64,000 nt of DNA from Pararhizobium sp. IMCC3301 (GCF_030758315.1 NZ_CP132336.1:4307001-4371000), one strand, 5' to 3'. Positions 1 through 9,697 are shown, numbered from the stretch's first letter. Numbers and translations: made by a program. The notes: generated by a model from the sequence alone, not told the origin.

Positions 1-363
1 GAACGCATTCAGTTGCGTGAACTGACAGTGCTGAAAAAAAGCGGCCGGCGCGCGCCGTTCGACCGCGACAAGCTGGTGCGATCCGTTCAGGTGGCAACGC
101 GCAAACGCGATGTCGAACCGGAACGCATCGAGCGTCTGGTGTCTGGCATCGTGCGGCGTCTGGAAAGCCGCGGGGAGCCGGAAATCAACGCCGATGAAAT
201 CGGCACGATGGTCTTGAAAGCGCTCAAGCATCTCGACGATGTAGCCTATGTGCGCTTTGCATCGGTTTATCAGAACTTCCGTGAAGCAAAAGACTTCTCC
301 AGTTTTCTTGGTGACATGGAAGAAGATGCGCAGGACAGCGGAGATGATGACAGAGACAGTTGA
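1..363 (+). CDS. nrdR: Transcriptional repressor NrdR, 3' part
   Basis: NrdR is a zinc-ribbon/ATP-cone repressor of ribonucleotide reductase genes. The window opens inside the gene: the reading frame is open from base 1, and only the ATP-cone and the C-terminal tail are present, with the [20 protein letters not shown] stretch typical of this family. The N-terminal zinc ribbon lies upstream of the window. The acidic, serine-rich tail (residues after [10 protein letters not shown]) is variable in the family. It is followed by ribD after 30 bp, the usual nrdR-rib order in Hyphomicrobiales, so the genes are probably co-transcribed. Identification is secure; only the true start is unseen. Confidence 0.93.
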   Translation, partial: ERIQLRELTVLKKSGRRAPFDRDKLVRSVQVATRKRDVEPERIERLVSGIVRRLESRGEPEINADEIGTMVLKALKHLDDVAYVRFASVYQNFREAKDFSSFLGDMEEDAQDSGDDDRDS

Positions 364-393
364 TCCACCGTCCTGTCTGCGCGATCGAACATC

Positions 394-1428
394 ATGACAA
401 GCCCGGTTTCCAACCTCGATCTGCGCTTTGCCGCCGCTGCACTGCGCTTTGGCAGGCGGCATGAAGGCCTGACCAGTCCAAATCCGTGTGTTGCCGCTAT
501 CGTGGTGCGCAAAACCGGCGATGCGTATCACGTGGTCGGTCGTGGTGTGACTGGCCCAGACGGCCGCCCTCATGCCGAGGCGCAGGCCTTGCTGCAGGCC
601 GCGGCGGAGGCAGTAGGGGCAACCCTTTATGTCACCCTGGAGCCGTGCAGCCATCATGGCATGACGCCGCCCTGTACGGACGCCATTTTGAGCAGCGGTA
701 TTGCCCGGGTCGTGGCCTGTACGGCAGATCCCGATCCGCGTGTTGCGGGGGCTGGATTTGCCCGGCTCAAAGCCGCCGGTGTGACAGTCGTGACCCCTGT
801 ACTGGAACCCGCAGCGCGTCGCTTTCACGCCGGCCACATCGCGGCAAGGCTGGGTCTGGGACCTCATGTGGTGTTGAAACTGGCGGTATCATCCGATGGC
901 ATGATCGGTTTGGCCGATGCCGGACAGGTCGCGATTACCGGGCCGGAAACCTGGAATTATGTGCATGCCCTGCGTGCAGCCAGCGATGCCATCCTGGTTG
1001 GTGTTGGCACGATTATCAGTGACGATCCCTCTCTGACCTGCCGCTTGCCCGGTCTTGCCGGGCGCTCGCCATTGCGCGTCGTGCTGGATTCAGGCAATCG
1101 TCTGCCGGCAAACGCCGCAATACTGCAGGATCAGTCAATCGCCGAAACCCGCATTTTCGAGGGTCGGTCCTGCGAGCAGGTGCTGGAAGTTCTGGCGCGG
1201 CAGGGCATCCAGACGGTGATGATAGAGGGCGGTGCCCGGGTCGCCCGCGCTTTTCTCAAAGCCGGGTTGGTGAATGCATGCCATTTGATCCGGTCCCGTG
1301 ATAGTTTCATCGGCAGCGGCGGAGTGGCGGCTCCGCTGGAATTGATCCTGGATGCTGATCGGTTTGAAGAGATTGACAGCAGGCAACTGGGTGCAGACCG
1401 TCTGACCCTGCTTTGGCGAAAGGGCTGA
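394..1428 (+). CDS. ribD: Bifunctional riboflavin deaminase/reductase RibD
   Basis: Performs the second and third steps of riboflavin synthesis: deamination of the diaminohydroxy-pyrimidine phosphoribosylamine, then NADPH-dependent ribosyl reduction. The protein is 344 aa. The N-terminal deaminase domain (about 1-145) carries the zinc/catalytic motifs PHAEAQAL and EPCSHHGMTPPC. The C-terminal DHFR-like reductase domain (about 150-344) carries LKLAVSSDGMIG and GVGTIISDDPSLTCR. Length and domain order match the bifunctional enzyme. The stop at 1428 lies 2 bp before the ribE start, which indicates tight coupling with the downstream rib genes. Confidence 0.95.
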   Translation: MTSPVSNLDLRFAAAALRFGRRHEGLTSPNPCVAAIVVRKTGDAYHVVGRGVTGPDGRPHAEAQALLQAAAEAVGATLYVTLEPCSHHGMTPPCTDAILSSGIARVVACTADPDPRVAGAGFARLKAAGVTVVTPVLEPAARRFHAGHIAARLGLGPHVVLKLAVSSDGMIGLADAGQVAITGPETWNYVHALRAASDAILVGVGTIISDDPSLTCRLPGLAGRSPLRVVLDSGNRLPANAAILQDQSIAETRIFEGRSCEQVLEVLARQGIQTVMIEGGARVARAFLKAGLVNACHLIRSRDSFIGSGGVAAPLELILDADRFEEIDSRQLGADRLTLLWRKG

Positions 1429-1430
1429 AC

Positions 1431-2027
1431 ATGTTCACTGGTATTGTGAGCCATATCGGCGCGATCACGGCAATTGACACGTTGCCAGAGGGGCGTCGCT
1501 TTCAGATCAGTGCCGATCTGGATTACAGCACCCTTAAGATCGGCGCTTCAATTGCCCATAGCGGTGTCTGTCTGACCGTAACTGAATTGGATCCCGCCTC
1601 TCAGCGCTACACCGTGGAAGCCTGGGAGGAAGCGCTTCGCCTCACCACAGCGGGCAACTGGACTGTCGGAAGCCGGGTCAATCTGGAACGCGCCCTGAAA
1701 GTTGGCGATGAACTGGGTGGCCACATCGTATCGGGACACATTGATGGAAAAGCCGAAATCACAGCCATTACCGGGGAGGGGGATGCGACCAGATTTGTGC
1801 TGCGTGCACCGGAGCCCCTGGCGAAATTCATTGCGCCGAAAGGCTCGGTTGCGCTAGATGGCACCTCGCTGACCGTCAACCGCGTTTCAGAGGCGCATTT
1901 CGACGTGCTGCTGATCGCCCACAGCCTGGCCGTTACCACATGGGGAACGCGCGTCACGGGCGATGACGTTAATTTGGAAGTCGACACCATGGCCCGTTAT
2001 GCTGCAAGGCTGCTGGAAACCCGATAG
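1431..2027 (+). CDS. ribE: Riboflavin synthase alpha chain RibE
   Basis: Dismutates two 6,7-dimethyl-8-ribityllumazine molecules to riboflavin. The protein is 198 aa from the ATG at 1431, which gives the canonical N-terminus MFTGIVSHIGAI. A longer in-frame reading from 1413 overlaps ribD and is less likely. Two tandem lumazine-binding repeats of about 95 residues are visible; each has a short SGVCLTV- or GTSLTVN-like motif (IAHSGVCLTVTELD, VALDGTSLTVNRV). It sits between ribD and ribH in one dense operon. No FMN riboswitch-like sequence fits in the 2-bp gap upstream, so any riboswitch control would act further upstream or elsewhere. Confidence 0.94.
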   Translation: MFTGIVSHIGAITAIDTLPEGRRFQISADLDYSTLKIGASIAHSGVCLTVTELDPASQRYTVEAWEEALRLTTAGNWTVGSRVNLERALKVGDELGGHIVSGHIDGKAEITAITGEGDATRFVLRAPEPLAKFIAPKGSVALDGTSLTVNRVSEAHFDVLLIAHSLAVTTWGTRVTGDDVNLEVDTMARYAARLLETR

Positions 2028-2038
2028 GACTGAATTCT

Positions 2039-2497
2039 ATGGCTGACAAAAGCCCCAAAATTCTCATCATAGAAGCGCGCTTTTATGAAGATATTGCCGA
2101 CGAGTTGATCGCCGGAGCGATTGCTGCGCTTGAGGCGGCGGGGATTGAGTATGATCGAATTGCCGTTCCCGGCGTTCTGGAAATCCCGGCGGCGCTTTCC
2201 ATGGCCCTGATCGGCGGCGAATTAGATGGCGGTGTTCAGTATGACGGCTTCGTCACCCTTGGCTGCGTCATTCGCGGAGAGACCACCCATTACGATATTG
2301 TCGCGGGAGAATCTGCCAGGGCATTAATGGATCTGGCAGTTGTCGAAGGGCTCGCCCTTGGCAACGGCATCCAGACTGTTGAAAACACTGATCAGGCCTG
2401 GGCCCGCGCAAAACGCAGCGACAAGAACAAGGGCGGCGGCGCCGCAGCAGCTGCCATTGCCATGATCCGGTTGCGCAGTCAGTTCGGATTGACCTGA
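2039..2497 (+). CDS. ribH: 6,7-dimethyl-8-ribityllumazine synthase RibH
   Basis: Condenses 5-amino-6-ribitylaminouracil with dihydroxybutanone phosphate to form lumazine, the substrate of RibE. The protein is 152 aa, the usual length. Family motifs are present: [17 protein letters not shown] at the N-terminus, the [11 protein letters not shown] loop, [12 protein letters not shown] with the substrate-contacting RGET-HYD, and [17 protein letters not shown]. The nusB start follows the stop after 1 bp. The rib genes and nusB appear to form one transcription unit, as in most alphaproteobacteria. Confidence 0.95.
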   Translation: MADKSPKILIIEARFYEDIADELIAGAIAALEAAGIEYDRIAVPGVLEIPAALSMALIGGELDGGVQYDGFVTLGCVIRGETTHYDIVAGESARALMDLAVVEGLALGNGIQTVENTDQAWARAKRSDKNKGGGAAAAAIAMIRLRSQFGLT

Positions 2498-2498
2498 G

Positions 2499-2990
2499 AT
2501 GTCCAAACCAGAGAATACAGTCTCCGAACCGCGCCCGGCAAACAAACGCGGTGCCGCCCGTCTCGGCGCGGTGCAGGCGCTTTACCAGATGGATATTGGC
2601 GGCACCGGCCTGCAGCAGGTCGTCGCTGAATTTGAAAATGTACGGCTTGGCAAGGAGATCGACGGCGAACAGTATCTGGAAGCGGACACCGCCTATTTCC
2701 GCGGCATTCTTGCAGGTGTGGTCAAGGAACAGCTCCAGCTTGATCCGATCATTCACAAGGCTTTGACGCCCGATTGGCCGCTGAAGCGCATTGACAGCCT
2801 GTTGCGGGCGGTTTTGCGGGCAGCCACTTTTGAATTGCTGAAACGAAAAGATGTGCCGGCAAAAGTCATCATCAGTGAATATGTTGATGTCACCAAAGCC
2901 TATTTTCTGGACGATGAGCCAAAAATGGTAAATGGGGTTCTCGATCATATCGCCCGGGATATCAGGGCATCCGAGTTTACCGGAAAATGA
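2499..2990 (+). CDS. nusB: Transcription antitermination factor NusB
   Basis: RNA-binding component of the rRNA antitermination complex, partner of NusE (S10). The protein is 163 aa and all-helical. Recognisable motifs are [17 protein letters not shown] near residues 20-35, and [18 protein letters not shown] followed by [20 protein letters not shown] in the C-terminal half, which is the conserved NusB signature. The ribH-nusB-thiL order is common in the order. The stop codon overlaps the thiL start by 4 bp, which suggests translational coupling. Confidence 0.95.
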   Translation: MSKPENTVSEPRPANKRGAARLGAVQALYQMDIGGTGLQQVVAEFENVRLGKEIDGEQYLEADTAYFRGILAGVVKEQLQLDPIIHKALTPDWPLKRIDSLLRAVLRAATFELLKRKDVPAKVIISEYVDVTKAYFLDDEPKMVNGVLDHIARDIRASEFTGK

Positions 2991-4018
2991 GCCCTTCGGG
3001 AAAAGCCGAAGATCGGTTTATCCAACGCTATTTTGCTCCGCTCGCGGGTGACAAGGCAGCGCTCGGGCTGCATGATGATGCGGCCCAGATTGATGTGCCC
3101 GCAGGCCTGTCTCTGGTGATTTCCACTGACACCATCATGTCTGACATTCATTTTTTTTCCGATGATCCCGCCGCTTCCATAGCCAGAAAGGCGCTGCGGG
3201 TGAATATCTCGGATCTGGTGGCAAAGGGTTGCGATCCGAAAGGCTATTTTCTGTCTCTGGCGCTGCCGGAAATACGGCTGCGTTCCGATGACTGGATGAG
3301 CGCTTTCAGCAATGCCCTGGCCGGGGACCAGCAGGCTTTCGGCCTGCAGATCATGGGCGGCGATACGGTAATGACCGATACGGTTGCATCGATCACCATC
3401 TGTGCCTTCGGGTTCATCCCGACTGGAAAGATGGTAAAGCGATCCACGGCAAAGCCGGGAGACCGGCTTTATGTCACCGGGACGATTGGCGACAGCACGC
3501 TCGGCCTGTGGACACGGCGTGCCAGACTGTTGGCGGACAGCGAGCTGGGTTCTGTTGAGCAACAAACGCTTGCACAGCTGACGCCAACACAGCGCAACCA
3601 ACTCGAATTGTGCTATCTGGAACCGCCTGCGCGTGTCGCGGCAGCACCGGTTCTGCTGCGCTATGCCTCCGCCTCGATGGATATTTCTGACGGGCTGGCA
3701 GGAGACGCCAGGACGCTTGCCAGTGCCAGCGCCATCGGCCTGGATATCAATCTGCATGATATTCCGCACCATCCGTTGATACAGCCGCATCTCGGCGAAA
3801 GTAACTTGCGCATCCGGCTGATTACCGGGGGCGACGACTACGAGATCCTGTGCACAGTCCCGCCGCAGAACTGCGCTCCGTTTGAAGCGGCGATGATGCA
3901 GGCCGGTATACCGGTCAGTTGTATTGGTCAGGCGACTATGGGCGATTGTGTGCGCTTGCTTGATCCGCAGGGACAGGCGTTGCCTGCCGATCTGTCCTCA
4001 TTCGATCATTTTTCCTGA
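2987..4018 (+). CDS. thiL: Thiamine-monophosphate kinase ThiL
   Basis: Phosphorylates thiamine monophosphate to thiamine diphosphate with ATP. The protein is 343 aa with the PurM/AIR-synthase-like fold: an N-terminal half with the ATP/Mg site ([10 protein letters not shown] and [11 protein letters not shown]), a central [11 protein letters not shown], and a C-terminal half with [11 protein letters not shown] and [12 protein letters not shown], all characteristic of ThiL. It overlaps nusB by 4 bp at its start and is the last gene of this operon. The following stretch (4019-4056) holds no obvious hairpin-plus-T terminator. Confidence 0.93.
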   Translation: MSPSGKAEDRFIQRYFAPLAGDKAALGLHDDAAQIDVPAGLSLVISTDTIMSDIHFFSDDPAASIARKALRVNISDLVAKGCDPKGYFLSLALPEIRLRSDDWMSAFSNALAGDQQAFGLQIMGGDTVMTDTVASITICAFGFIPTGKMVKRSTAKPGDRLYVTGTIGDSTLGLWTRRARLLADSELGSVEQQTLAQLTPTQRNQLELCYLEPPARVAAAPVLLRYASASMDISDGLAGDARTLASASAIGLDINLHDIPHHPLIQPHLGESNLRIRLITGGDDYEILCTVPPQNCAPFEAAMMQAGIPVSCIGQATMGDCVRLLDPQGQALPADLSSFDHFS

Positions 4019-4056
4019 CTGGCCCAGTCAAGCTCGGCGCACCAAATATACCCAGA

Positions 4057-4320
4057 CTAATCGCATGATCCGTGTTGCTGCGCAGACGGTCTTTCACTTG
4101 CTGGGTTTATGCCTCGGCACAGCCGCGGCAGATAGGCGCGTTTTGCCGGAAAGGCATTGAACGGGGAGGTGGCAAGCCCCTGAGCCTGGAACACCGGGCC
4201 GAGCAGAAACGGGTGCCATCGCACACTCACGCCGAGCGCGGTTGCCAGTGGAGAAAACCGCATCACCGCCGGATAGGAGTAGGTGCTGGCAAAGTCAAAC
4301 CAGAAATCAAGAACCTGCAT
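4057..4320 (-). pseudogene. Remnant of a 2-hydroxychromene-2-carboxylate isomerase-like (DsbA-fold) gene
   Basis: From the internal ATG at 4320 the reading begins MQVLDFWFDFASTYSYPAVM and continues through VRWHPFLLGPVFQAQGL and SPFNAFPAKRAYLPR. This is the N-terminal 70 or so residues of the glutathione-dependent HCCA isomerase/DsbA-like family. After YLPR the sequence no longer follows the family and stops about 20 residues later, against roughly 200 aa in intact members. No continuation was found in other frames downstream. It is best read as a truncated, non-functional relic between thiL and the MFS gene. The family assignment rests on pattern recognition only. Confidence 0.6.
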
Positions 4321-4466
4321 TGCAATAAAGTGCCATGCCACTGTTCGCATGCAAAGCGCTAAGCAGGATCCAGCTTGTATCGAAATCCAAATATTCAATG
4401 GATTTGCTTTCGTCTTACTTCAAACCGGAGTAAGAGGAGGCAGATTCGGATCGGACCCGGGATTTC

Positions 4467-5687
4467 ATGACAGAGAGCACTTTACCGCCTGCCTCGGCAA
4501 CACCGGCGGCAGATGACCATCTGGCGCGCCGCAATGTGCTAGTTTTGGCTTCCGCACAGGCTCTGGCCGGTGCCGGTGCGCCGATTGCAATTTCTCTGGG
4601 TGGCATTGTCGGTTTCTACCTGCTGGGAACCGACAAGACTCTGGCCACTTTGCCTGTCACCGCCTTCGTTGTCGGAACGGCGCTTGCCACCCTGCCAGCC
4701 GGTGTGCTGGCAAAAAGATTCGGCAGGCGCAAGGGTCTGATGACCGGATCACTGATCGGGATTTGCGGTGGCTTGCTGGCGGCCTATGGCATATTTCTCA
4801 GCTTTTTCTGGCTGTTCTGCCTTGGTGTCCTGTTGGCCGGAACCAACAGCGCTTTTGTTCAACAGTACCGCTTTGCCGCTGCCGATACCGCCAGTGAGAG
4901 CTTTCGGCCAAAGGCCATTTCCTGGGTTATGGCCGGTGGCGTGCTGGCCGGAATTATCGGCCCGCAGACTGCAGCGCTGACAAGGGATTTGCTGGCACCG
5001 ACATTGTTTGCCGGAGCATTTGTCGGGCTATCTGCGCTGGCGGCCCTGTCCTGGGTGGTATTGAGTTTCCTGAAATTTCCCCCTGTCGTCAAACGGCAGG
5101 TCATTGCAGGGGGCCGCCCGCTTCCTGAAATCATGCGCCAGAAACGGTTTATCATCGCGGTTCTGTGTGCGGTCAGCTCCTACGCGCTGATGAGTTTTGT
5201 CATGACTGCTGCGCCCTTGGCGATGATGTCCTCCGGTCACGGCACTGCAAATGCCGTATTGGGTATTCAGTGGCATGTTCTGGCGATGTTTGGTCCCAGT
5301 TTCTTTACCGGGTCGTTGATCCAGCGCTTCGGTAAAGAACGCATTGTCGCGACCGGATTGGTGCTGCTCGCTTCCAGTGCCGTGTTGGCTCTGTCGGGCC
5401 AGGACCTGGCCAATTACTGGGGTGCGCTGGTGGTGTTGGGCGTTGGCTGGAATTTCGGATTTATCGGCGCAACCTCCATGCTGACCGATACGTATCGTGC
5501 GGAAGAAAAAAACCGTGTCCAGGCCGTTAATGACTTCATCGTTTTCGGCTTTGTAGCGGTCGCCTCGCTGTCCTCAGGCGGCGTGCTGAACGCTTTCGGC
5601 TGGAGCGCGATCAATCTGATCGTGTTCCCCATTGTTGCAATCGCCTTTGCAATGCTGTTCTTCACGCGTGAACGGAAGGCAGCTTAG
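4467..5687 (+). CDS. MFS transporter
   Basis: A 406-aa, 12-helix major facilitator protein of the inner membrane. The loop between helices 2 and 3 shows AGVLAKRFGRRKGLMTGSL, the MFS motif A (G-x-L-a-D/K-r-x-G-R-r-x). The second half has the internal repeat counterpart TGSLIQRFGKERIVATGLVL. The N-terminus is hydrophilic (about 20 residues) before the first helix. Similar MFS genes commonly follow nrdR-rib-nusB-thiL in Hyphomicrobiales. The substrate cannot be read from the sequence; a YfmO/NreB-like or multidrug role would be a guess. Confidence 0.85.
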   Translation: MTESTLPPASATPAADDHLARRNVLVLASAQALAGAGAPIAISLGGIVGFYLLGTDKTLATLPVTAFVVGTALATLPAGVLAKRFGRRKGLMTGSLIGICGGLLAAYGIFLSFFWLFCLGVLLAGTNSAFVQQYRFAAADTASESFRPKAISWVMAGGVLAGIIGPQTAALTRDLLAPTLFAGAFVGLSALAALSWVVLSFLKFPPVVKRQVIAGGRPLPEIMRQKRFIIAVLCAVSSYALMSFVMTAAPLAMMSSGHGTANAVLGIQWHVLAMFGPSFFTGSLIQRFGKERIVATGLVLLASSAVLALSGQDLANYWGALVVLGVGWNFGFIGATSMLTDTYRAEEKNRVQAVNDFIVFGFVAVASLSSGGVLNAFGWSAINLIVFPIVAIAFAMLFFTRERKAA

Positions 5688-5965
5688 ATGCGGCAACTGT
5701 GCAGTCGAAGCAGACCGCCAGGGGTGCGCAGGATCTGATGAGCCCTGCAGAAGTCCGGGTCATCAAACATGTGCCGGTTTTGGGCACGGGAAAAGTGGAT
5801 TTTGTCGGTGTCAGCAAAATGCTGCAATGTGATCAGGACACGGCCTAGCCGCAGTGCGTTCACACTCCCGGCTTCCAGAAGCAGGCAAGCCACCCAATGT
5901 CTGCTTCTGGATACCCAGCCAATGATCAAACGCCAGCTCAGAAGTGTGCAGCGGGTGTGGACCGC
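5688..5965. other. Gene-free stretch between MFS gene and cupin gene
   Basis: The 278 bp between the MFS stop and the stop of the convergent cupin gene contain only short, compositionally unremarkable open frames on both strands. I recognise no protein family, RNA or strong terminator hairpin. It may hold the termination signals of the two convergent genes or a decayed gene. Confidence 0.5.
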
Positions 5966-6331
5966 TCATTCATATTGAATGATCATCGATTCAAAGTCTT
6001 CTTTGCTTGTTACCATCGTATGATGACCTTTCCCGTGCCTGTCTTCCATATGCCAAACATCGCCGGGGCCAATGTCGCGGGATTCACCATCACTGGCGGT
6101 GACTCTTACGGTGCCTGCCAGACAAATCAGCTTCTGCGCAACTGGTGTCGGATGGATTGGTTCATTCCATCCTGACCGTAGCCTGAGAAACATCGCCTGT
6201 TTCACCAGTTCAGGCTCAGAAATTTCGATATTCTGCGCTGGTGACGCGAAGCTGCGCACCTCCATGGCGACATCGATGTCTTCCCAATGACTTTTGCCAT
6301 TTTCATCAGAAAACAATTTTTGGAACTTCAT
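5966..6331 (-). CDS. Small cupin-domain protein
   Basis: A 121-aa protein from the ATG at 6331 (MKFQKLFSDENGKSHWEDID). It has a single cupin beta-barrel: PIHPTPVAQKLICLAGTVRVTASDGESRDIGPGDVWHMED, where the G-x-V and P-G-D-V turns are typical of RmlC-like cupins. The first metal-binding histidine cluster is reduced (PIHPTP), so catalysis is uncertain; a ligand-binding or sensory role is equally possible. An in-frame reading that starts at 6610 is longer but overlaps the divergent kinase promoter region and has no conserved content. It is divergently arranged with the HWE kinase gene and, like it, visibly more AT-rich than the operons around it. Confidence 0.75.
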   Translation of the reverse strand: MKFQKLFSDENGKSHWEDIDVAMEVRSFASPAQNIEISEPELVKQAMFLRLRSGWNEPIHPTPVAQKLICLAGTVRVTASDGESRDIGPGDVWHMEDRHGKGHHTMVTSKEDFESMIIQYE

Positions 6332-6614
6332 GTGGTCAAACCCCGTTGTCAACCGCGCTCTGCAAGATTGCTTGGGCCAAATATAATGTCCAACGCAATT
6401 GCATACCTTTCCATGTGTGCAGGGGGCTAAGTCCGGGCTGGAATTCATCATAGGTAAAGTTGGCCTCTCGAAAGTGCCATCTTCGCGTCCTGTCTTACCG
6501 ATTAGTTGAGGGCGGGTGAGTCGAATTCTGATTTCGTGCCAGCATCCGGCAAAAGCCACTTGTGCTCGACCGAACTTCAACGCAAACACCTGTAACATGC
6601 GCCGGAGCAAATAT

Positions 6615-8114
6615 ATGGATCATTTGAACACGCTGTTTGATCGAGCATTGGACGCCGTTGTGGGTATGAATCATGACGGAAATGTCATCGCATGGAACAA
6701 AGCTGCTGAAGATTTATTTGGATGGAAGAGTGACGAAGCAATCGGTCAATCACTGGCAACATTGATTGTCCCACCGCAGCATAAATCGGCACATTCGAAG
6801 GGTCTCGCGCATTATAACGAAACCGGAATAGGCCCGGTTCTCGAACAGCGAATAAAGATAACAGCCGTTAATCGCGAAAACCTTGAATTCCCTATCGAGC
6901 TGTCAATTTTTCCTATGCGGCAATCCGACGGCAACATCTTTTATGCCTTTATCCGCAGCTTGCGCATCGAAGAGGCTTACCGGCAAGAACAGGAAACGCG
7001 AGCCCAGGAGGCCGAGGTGCTCCTGGCAGTTGCGACCAGTCTGATAGAGGATATTTCGTTAGAAGAATTCACCAGATTGTGTTTGCGCAAGATCTGTGAG
7101 GTCGCGGGACTTGATGCGGCGCATCTTTTTCACATTCGCGGCGATGCGGAAAATCGCCGACTTCAACCGTCAGGCATATGGTATATTTCTGACGAAAAGT
7201 TTCAGGCAGTTGTCGAGGACACAGAGAGGCAACTTTTCGCCAAAGGCGAGGGTCTGCCGGGACAGGCTTGGGCGAGCAAGACAGTTGTGGCTGTAGAAAA
7301 CATTCCCGAGAACAAGGAATTCATTCGTCGTGGTAGTTTTAGCAGCGTTGGATTGGTTCGCGGCATTGCTGTGCCAATCGATCAACGAGGCGAAACAAAT
7401 GCTGTTATGGAATTCTTCGGCACTGAAAAGGCCCGATTCGATGATGAGATGGTCCGTCTGGTGCGTACTATTGCGAAACAAATCGGAGTAGCAATTGAGC
7501 GCAAAACAGAGGAAGAAGAACGCACCATCCTGCGCCGGGAACTGGCGCACCGTTTGGGCAACAGTCTGACGATTCTGTCCGCCATATTCAGAGCCTCAGC
7601 GGCGAAGGCTTCAAGCGTTTCGGAACTTGCAGCATCATTTACGACACGACTCCACGCCGTTGCACGTGCCTGCCGCGAATTCCCCCGTTCGTCCGTAGAT
7701 TTAAGTTTGGCCAAATTACTCGATGAAGCATTTGAGCTGTTAGCCGACAAGGACCAGCTTCAACTCAGCGTGCCCAACATTCAGGTGACGACGGAAGCTG
7801 TGATGCCGTTTTCCCTCATATTCAATGAATTGGTAACAAATCATCTCAAGCACGGAAATCCGGATGGCGATGGCGGCGTAAGTGTCACTGTCGAAAAGAT
7901 GCCAACGGATTCCATGCTGAGGATCCTCTGGCGGGAACCTGATTCAAAGTCTGAACCAGGCCACGCAGAAGGCTATGGAAGCTTTCTGATTCGAGCGATG
8001 CTTGAAGATCAGCTCGGCGGGACCATGAGTCGAACTTATGGAAACGACGGATTCACGGCAGAAATGCTGATACCAAATGTGGTTTTCAAGGGGGAAGATA
8101 CATTTGGCAGTTGA
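6615..8114 (+). CDS. PAS-GAF-HWE family sensor histidine kinase
   Basis: A 499-aa soluble sensor kinase. The ATG at 6615 is preceded by GGAG and puts the PAS domain at the N-terminus (about 1-115: FDRALDAVVGMNHDGNVIAWN, then FPIELSIFPM). A GAF domain follows (about 140-300). The kinase region (about 310-499) is of the HWE/HisKA_2 type: the H-box reads RRELAHRLGNSLTIL, the N-box FNELVTNHLKHG, and the G-box GYGSFLIRAMLEDQLGG. No transmembrane segment is visible, so sensing is probably cytoplasmic. No response regulator lies next to it, which makes it an orphan kinase, as is frequent for HWE kinases in Hyphomicrobiales. The gene is more AT-rich than its neighbours, which hints at separate ancestry. 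Confidence 0.85.
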   Translation: MDHLNTLFDRALDAVVGMNHDGNVIAWNKAAEDLFGWKSDEAIGQSLATLIVPPQHKSAHSKGLAHYNETGIGPVLEQRIKITAVNRENLEFPIELSIFPMRQSDGNIFYAFIRSLRIEEAYRQEQETRAQEAEVLLAVATSLIEDISLEEFTRLCLRKICEVAGLDAAHLFHIRGDAENRRLQPSGIWYISDEKFQAVVEDTERQLFAKGEGLPGQAWASKTVVAVENIPENKEFIRRGSFSSVGLVRGIAVPIDQRGETNAVMEFFGTEKARFDDEMVRLVRTIAKQIGVAIERKTEEEERTILRRELAHRLGNSLTILSAIFRASAAKASSVSELAASFTTRLHAVARACREFPRSSVDLSLAKLLDEAFELLADKDQLQLSVPNIQVTTEAVMPFSLIFNELVTNHLKHGNPDGDGGVSVTVEKMPTDSMLRILWREPDSKSEPGHAEGYGSFLIRAMLEDQLGGTMSRTYGNDGFTAEMLIPNVVFKGEDTFGS

Positions 8115-8331
8115 AGGGCCTGTCGGCCTTCCGCCAGGATGTCCGGGAGCGCTCATTTCCCGTTCAAAAGGAAAGCATACGGCTTGCCGACGCGGTGGTT
8201 GAGGAATTTCAGGCGCGCATCGGCAAATAGACCGGCATCGTCAGCCGGCCGGTTTGCCCGATGCGCTGCATTGGCCAGCTCGATGGAGGACCTGTCTCAT
8301 AATCCAACCGCCCCGTGTTTTAGAACAGGGC

Positions 8332-8802
8332 CTAATTACCAAGCGGGTTGGTCCGGCCTGCAGCAGACAGCAATTGACTGACAAAGCTGACGTCACTTCC
8401 GCCCGTCGGTGTGGTTCTGGAGACAAAATCGAACACCCGGCCGTCCTGCAGCCCGTAATTCGCGATTTGCTGGACACGGTCATCATCGTCGAAATAGACC
8501 GCAAGCACGCGTTGATCGACGACCTTGGCACGCGCAAAGTCTACCGGTCGGCTGGACACCTGAGAAATGTAATAAAACACCTCATTGCCGAATTCGGCCG
8601 TTGTGGTGGGCGTGCCGAAGGCCAACAGGGCCTGCTCTTTGCTGGCACCGATCGGGACCTGTTGCTCGGCATCAACCGGAATCTGATAGCCCTGATAATT
8701 GCGTTGCTCAAGGCATCCGCCCAAAGTGACGCTGGCCAGCAGCAAAGCTCCGAGCGTCATGATGCGGGGCACACGGAAACCTGAATTTACGATGCCGGTC
8801 AC
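8332..8802 (-). CDS. bamE: Outer membrane assembly lipoprotein BamE
   Basis: Small lipoprotein subunit of the BAM beta-barrel insertion complex. The protein is about 156 aa if the GTG at 8802, preceded by AGGA, is the start. This gives a lipoprotein signal with lipobox TLGGC (Cys about residue 30). An ATG at 8760 would leave a shortened signal peptide. The SmpA/OmlA domain follows: VPIGASKEQALLAFGTPTTT, FYYISQ, LAVYFDDDDRVQQIANYGLQDGRVFDFVSR, as in alphaproteobacterial BamE. It is divergent from the cytochrome bc1 chaperone gene, an arrangement common in this order. Confidence 0.88.
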   Translation of the reverse strand: MTGIVNSGFRVPRIMTLGALLLASVTLGGCLEQRNYQGYQIPVDAEQQVPIGASKEQALLAFGTPTTTAEFGNEVFYYISQVSSRPVDFARAKVVDQRVLAVYFDDDDRVQQIANYGLQDGRVFDFVSRTTPTGGSDVSFVSQLLSAAGRTNPLGN

Positions 8803-9056
8803 TGATTTCCTGAGGGATACATGCAAAACCAAAAGAGTATTCCTTCCTGAGCCGGCCAAATCCAGCCTGATCCGACCTGATTCGATATGAGGCTTCATCA
8901 TCAAGCCGATTGCTTTTTCCGTATTACACGGACATATCACCGGCAACCATTGTTGCAAAACTCCTAGCGCGCACTAGTTGGATTTGCAATAAGGGCCGAT
9001 CATTTGGCTGACGCTGAAGGGTGCTTCTCCATATCAATCCTGCCACGGACCCCGTA

Positions 9057-9647
9057 ATGCTTCGCCACTTTTTCAAATCCAGCAAAGCCAACGCGACCAT
9101 AACCCGGACTGTTTATGCGCAGATTGTGGCACAAGCCCGGCAATCTGCCTTCTATTCGGATTTTGGTGTGCCGGACAATCTGGACGGTCGCTTCAATATG
9201 ATTGTGCTGCACAATTTTCTGCTTTTCAACCGGCTGCAGGCCCCGGATTCGGCCACCAGCGCCCTGAGTCAGGAAGTTTTTGATCTGTTTCGGCTCGATA
9301 TGGACAGATCGCTTCGTGAGCTCGGCGTTGGCGATACGACAGTACCGAAACGCATGAAAACGATGATGCAGATATTTTATGGCCGCGCCGATGCCTATGG
9401 CTCGGCGCTGCGCGGTTCCGACCCACAGGCGGCACTGGCCGATGCTGTGTCCCGGAACATTCTGAGCTACAATGATACCCTGTTCGGCGACGGTCCCGCG
9501 GCGCCATTTCCCAAAGTTGAACGAGAGGCGCATGCAGCACGGCTTGCAGCCTATGTGCTTGGATCAGTGGAGGGTTTGCAGCAGCAGAGCGAAACCGACA
9601 TCCTGGCGGGTTCCCTTTTCTTTCCAGATCCCACCGATTATATATAG
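9057..9647 (+). CDS. Ubiquinol-cytochrome c chaperone (CBP3-like) family protein
   Basis: A 196-aa protein from the ATG at 9057; a GTG at 9021 would add 12 residues. The core belongs to the ubiquinol-cytochrome c chaperone family: LDGRFNMIVLHNFLLFNRL, FRLDMDRSLRELGVGDTTVPKRMK, FYGRADAY. Mitochondrial Cbp3 assists cytochrome b/bc1 assembly, and the bacterial homologues are assumed to do the same. It is followed by the DUF177 gene after 50 bp, a conserved pairing in Hyphomicrobiales. Confidence 0.87.
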   Translation: MLRHFFKSSKANATITRTVYAQIVAQARQSAFYSDFGVPDNLDGRFNMIVLHNFLLFNRLQAPDSATSALSQEVFDLFRLDMDRSLRELGVGDTTVPKRMKTMMQIFYGRADAYGSALRGSDPQAALADAVSRNILSYNDTLFGDGPAAPFPKVEREAHAARLAAYVLGSVEGLQQQSETDILAGSLFFPDPTDYI

Positions 9648-9697
9648 ATGATCAAACAGTCCAACAGTCGATTCTCAAATTCTCTGCGAGGCTTGAT

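Noticed and set aside
1429-2038. FMN riboswitch near ribE/ribH
   Set aside because: The gaps between the rib genes are 2-11 bp, too short for the aptamer, and no such motif was seen in the 30 bp before ribD.
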